Assembly: GCA_025201705.1 (NCBI GenBank)
Contig: MU617592.1
Location: 1-10,085 of the forward strand
Source of the DNA: Dissophora ornata
Lineage: Eukaryota > Mortierellomycota > Mortierellomycetes > Mortierellales > Mortierellaceae
Direction of reading: 5' to 3'
DNA length: 10,085 nucleotides
The notes under the pieces are model-generated. The model was not told the DNA's origin. It did no database searches and saw only the letters and a list, made by a program, of their open reading frames with translations. This document shows positions 7,801 to 10,085 of this stretch, piece by piece. How positions within the stretch are numbered: the first letter of the stretch is position 1; every line of letters starts with the position of its first letter. Made by a program: the position numbers and the translations under genes.

Positions 7801-9909
7801 GTATTCGAAAGTGACCTTGACGCCAATTATGGATATCAGTCGGATAGCGCATTATATGACCCACCCATACGACGTCAATCGCGCAAGAGGCGATCGAAAC
7901 CAAGTTGGGGATCATGCGTCAACCAGCGGTTCTTCAAGTCTGACGGCTTAGAACAACCACTTGAACAGCGAGCGTCTGGGAATGAAGTGCGAGAGATCCC
8001 ACTTTCCATTACGACTACCAGGAGTAATGACTGCGACCAGGATTGCATCCAAAAGGAAGCCGGTTCTGATACCATCTGTGATTCCGCAGTCGAGGTTACA
8101 AGCAACGTGGATCTGGTGGCCCTGACGGCTATGCGCGAGCATATGGCTCGATCATTACGATCAAACAGACATCTGCCTCATCCGTCAGTGGCCACACTTC
8201 ATTCTATCATGGCCGAGACGGACTCTGTTTTTGGGTCAAAGACGACTTTTAGAAAAAGCAGTTCCCAGGCTGAGCATGACCGCCAGCCCGATACCAGCAC
8301 GAGGGAAGAAACAGAATGGCGAGACGACTCCAACGACGGCACAGAGGTCGAGACCCGAAGAGCATATGATGGTGATGACGACGAGCTTGGAATTGACTCT
8401 CGGGAACCGGGCTGCGAGCTTGGCTTCAAAGACCGTTTGCAGGAGCCTATCGATCGGCTGTACGGGGAACAAGAGATGAAGATGGTAGAGAAGGAGATCT
8501 TGAAATCAGGTAAAGCCGTATACATCTGACACCCCTTTCCATGACAGACCTTCTTGCAACACCTCGTACATTGCGTTGACAGTAAGGATATTCATCTCCT
8601 GTGGCTCTCATATGTAGAAATAACGACAAAGTTCTTGACCGCCAACATGGCTGGTCTCTATCCTTCCAGTGCACCCGTTCCTATCCCCCTCACCATCTTG
8701 CCTTCCGTCCGACCTTTGCTAGTTCATCAGGAGAAGGACTTGAGAGCCGAAGTTACCGCTTTTCAATCAGAATTGAACCAGTCGGATGGGATTACTTCAT
8801 CGTTATCATCACGCAACCGAGAGTTGATGTTGGGTCCTCAAGAGAAGATTCAGATACCTATAGATCATTGCGGATCAGAAGACTGCTCGTGCTCCTACTG
8901 CACGACGCTTATCAAGCCGAGCATGGTACCAGTTATGTCGCGAACCGAGTATGAACTTGCGGAGCTACAGTCGCAATGCGACAGCAAGGACCAGCATATC
9001 GCAGAGCTCTTGAAAACTGTACAAGGCCTACAGGGGCAAGTGAATGTCCTCAATGCGAAGCTGATCTTCCTGCATGATCACCACACCACACGACCCATGC
9101 GACGTCGTACTCTTGCGCGTAACAGCTATCCGGTCCATTCCTCCACCGCCGCGAATGGCAGAGCAGATTATTCTAACGAACTGCACCACCACCACCACCA
9201 CCGCCAACACCAGCTGCTACCGCCATGTCTGAGCGACGACAGCAGCACCGATACCAAGGATTTGAACGCCATCTCAACTGAAGATATCAGCTTGGCCGAT
9301 ATGCAGGAGTTGCCTGCGGCGTCCTTTCCTGACGGAATTCTACCTTGGAACAACAATACCCTTGTGGGTAGAGGTAGAATCCTGCAGAATGATCCTTTTT
9401 GGCTAGACTGCGCCTCAGACGTACCATCATTAGAAGAGGATGAAGCGATGTCGTTTCCTGACCTCGACAACAACAACAACATTAGTCGTGCACATGCTAT
9501 GCAACATGCACAGCACGCACGGTCGCAGTGTTTACCAGGGCCTACCGCAGTCTTGGGTGATGGTCACAAGGCAAATGTTATGTACCGCAGTATGAAGGGT
9601 CCAAGAGATTATCATCCTTATGAGAGTGAGATCGAGCGAGTCTTGCGTGACATGGACGAGGCCGAGGAAGAGTCCGAGCGCGAGGGTGAGGATGTGTTGG
9701 ACGAATATTACTACATGGATGCATACAAGACCATGGACCAGCAACTATATCGGCGGCCTATTCTGCCCGTGCCTGTTGCGCCTCCACCCATGTCGACGGA
9801 AACGTATACGAAGCACCACCGCATGAGCCTGCCTATTCAGACCTTGATGAGCAAGCGCATCACCCTTGGCAACACTTTCCGGTGGAGAGGCCGGGCCACT
9901 GCAGTCTGA
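4892..9909 (+). CDS. RhoGAP-fold protein with disordered arms, Cys cluster and coiled coil (four exons)
   Basis: Best model: exons 4892-6443, 6545-6670, 6743-8484 and 8548-9909 (stop TGA), about 1,593 residues. Residues 1-517 are mostly Ser/Asp-rich and look disordered, with a basic amphipathic segment near 165-184 (KLVKGWKKFRQSLR). The RhoGAP fold runs from about 522 (KVFKVPLHQSV) through FLSDLPEPLIP (about 693-703) to FRTLLTYRANIF (about 861-872), stretched by inserts of some 50 and 40 residues. Catalytic positions appear lost, so it may bind a Rho GTPase without stimulating it. An acidic linker with a basic patch near 936-943 follows, then a His/Cys cluster (about 1247-1258), a coiled coil (about 1272-1314), a six-His run and an acidic tail ending in a basic segment. 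The gene model is firm for exon 1, the exon 1-2 junction and the bulk of exons 3 and 4; the two later junctions are uncertain. No specific orthologue recognised. Confidence 0.75.
6444..6544 (+). other. RhoGAP-like gene intron 1
   Basis: The donor is CAG-GTAAGG and the acceptor CATAG; length 101 bp. It splits a Gly codon (G + GC). Removing it joins the Ser/Glu-rich arm to GRQDKVFKVPLHQSV, the start of the RhoGAP fold. Read-through would stop at TAG (6474-6476), so splicing is needed. Confidence 0.9.
6671..6742 (+). other. RhoGAP-like gene intron 2 (acceptor ambiguous)
   Basis: The donor GTATGA at 6671 is clear. The best-looking acceptor (TTTTTTAG ending at 6709) gives a 39-bp intron and then an in-frame TGA at 6736-6738. 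The tandem acceptors GAG (ending 6739) and AAG (ending 6742) both restore the long frame, differ by one Glu, and give 69 or 72 bp. AAG is usually preferred over GAG, so 6742 is taken here. TTTTGACTCCAAC at 6711-6723 could supply the branch site. Confidence 0.55.
8485..8547 (+). other. RhoGAP-like gene intron 3 (donor ambiguous)
   Basis: The acceptor is clear: CTGAC branch-like motif, pyrimidines, then ATGACAG ending at 8547. Donor GTAGAG at 8485 keeps frame into the last exon (63 bp). Donor GTAAAG at 8510 is closer to consensus, but it gives a 38-bp intron and a stop (TGA 8577-8579) ten residues into the next exon. GTAGG donors occur in three LIS1 introns, so GTAGAG is believable. Confidence 0.55.
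9181..9205 (+). repeat. CAC/CCA trinucleotide repeat coding a His run
   Basis: A short in-frame triplet repeat in the last exon encodes six consecutive His followed by Arg-Gln-His-Gln. It is likely a polymorphic low-complexity insertion in a disordered part of the protein, as is the CAA/AAC repeat coding four Asn near 9467-9480. Confidence 0.85.
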
Positions 9910-10085
9910 GCCGTTTTTTATGTTTTATATTTTTACCCCGCTGGTTACCTTTTGCAGCTTTTTGCTTCTCTCTATTGTCTCCCAACTGTGGTCATTTAGT
10001 TTTACATTTGTTTGCAGTAATTACGCCATCCTCAGTGGTTCCTTAACAATAAGGTGACCCTTTGTGACTCTGAAGCAGCATGTAA
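9910..10085 (+). other. 3' flank of the RhoGAP-like gene
   Basis: AT- and T-rich non-coding sequence directly after the stop (TTTTTTATGTTTTATATTTT), as expected of a 3' UTR. No AATAAA is present; AATAAG at about 10048-10053 is the nearest variant. No further gene start can be supported before the window ends. Confidence 0.5.

Noticed and set aside
8554..9909. Separate gene starting near 8554 or at ATG 8647
   Set aside because: No ATG exists at 8554 (it is TTG), there is no promoter space after exon 3, and a clean branch site and acceptor at 8524-8547 point to an internal exon. A separate gene from ATG 8647 is not fully excluded.
1..10085. CRISPR array, tRNA, rRNA or prokaryotic operon
   Set aside because: No spaced direct repeats, cloverleaf or rRNA motif was seen, and both genes are spliced eukaryotic genes.

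Overview
This is a eukaryotic, almost certainly fungal, genomic window. It holds two intron-containing genes on the + strand. Introns are short (about 60-250 bp) with GT-AG ends, and several have CTGAC/CTAAC-like branch sites. The LIS1 protein has the compact form seen in animals and early-diverging fungi, and intergenic DNA is rich in CT/GA tracts and microsatellites. Together these fit a Mucoromycota genome, perhaps a Mortierella-type one. That placement is an inference from style; no marker gene is present.

Layout: 1-1151 is upstream DNA with GGAT repeats, CT-rich stretches and, at the extreme left edge, a possible splice donor of a divergent minus-strand gene. 1152-3505 is a nine-exon gene for LIS1/Pac1/NudF, the LisH-WD40 regulator of cytoplasmic dynein; the reconstructed protein is 417 residues and every exon junction keeps frame. 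3506-4891 is an intergenic region with the LIS1 3' end, then a CT/GA-rich promoter and leader for the next gene. This region carries a perfect 14-bp inverted repeat and MCB/SBF-like G1/S motifs. 4892-9909 is a large gene, best modelled as four exons (about 1,593 residues), for a RhoGAP-fold protein with long disordered arms, a Cys cluster and a C-terminal coiled coil. 9910-10085 is its 3' flank.

The most interesting point is the second gene. Its RhoGAP domain is recognisable at both ends, but the usual catalytic arginine finger, the Lys/Arg pair before the LPEPL motif and the conserved Asn all appear replaced, which suggests a pseudo-GAP. Two of its splice junctions are ambiguous in the same way: a canonical-looking but very short intron (38-39 bp) would give a premature stop, while a longer alternative keeps frame.

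Both genes plausibly act on the cytoskeleton and cell polarity: dynein and nuclear migration for LIS1, a Rho-family GTPase for the other. Nothing in the sequence shows that they work together.
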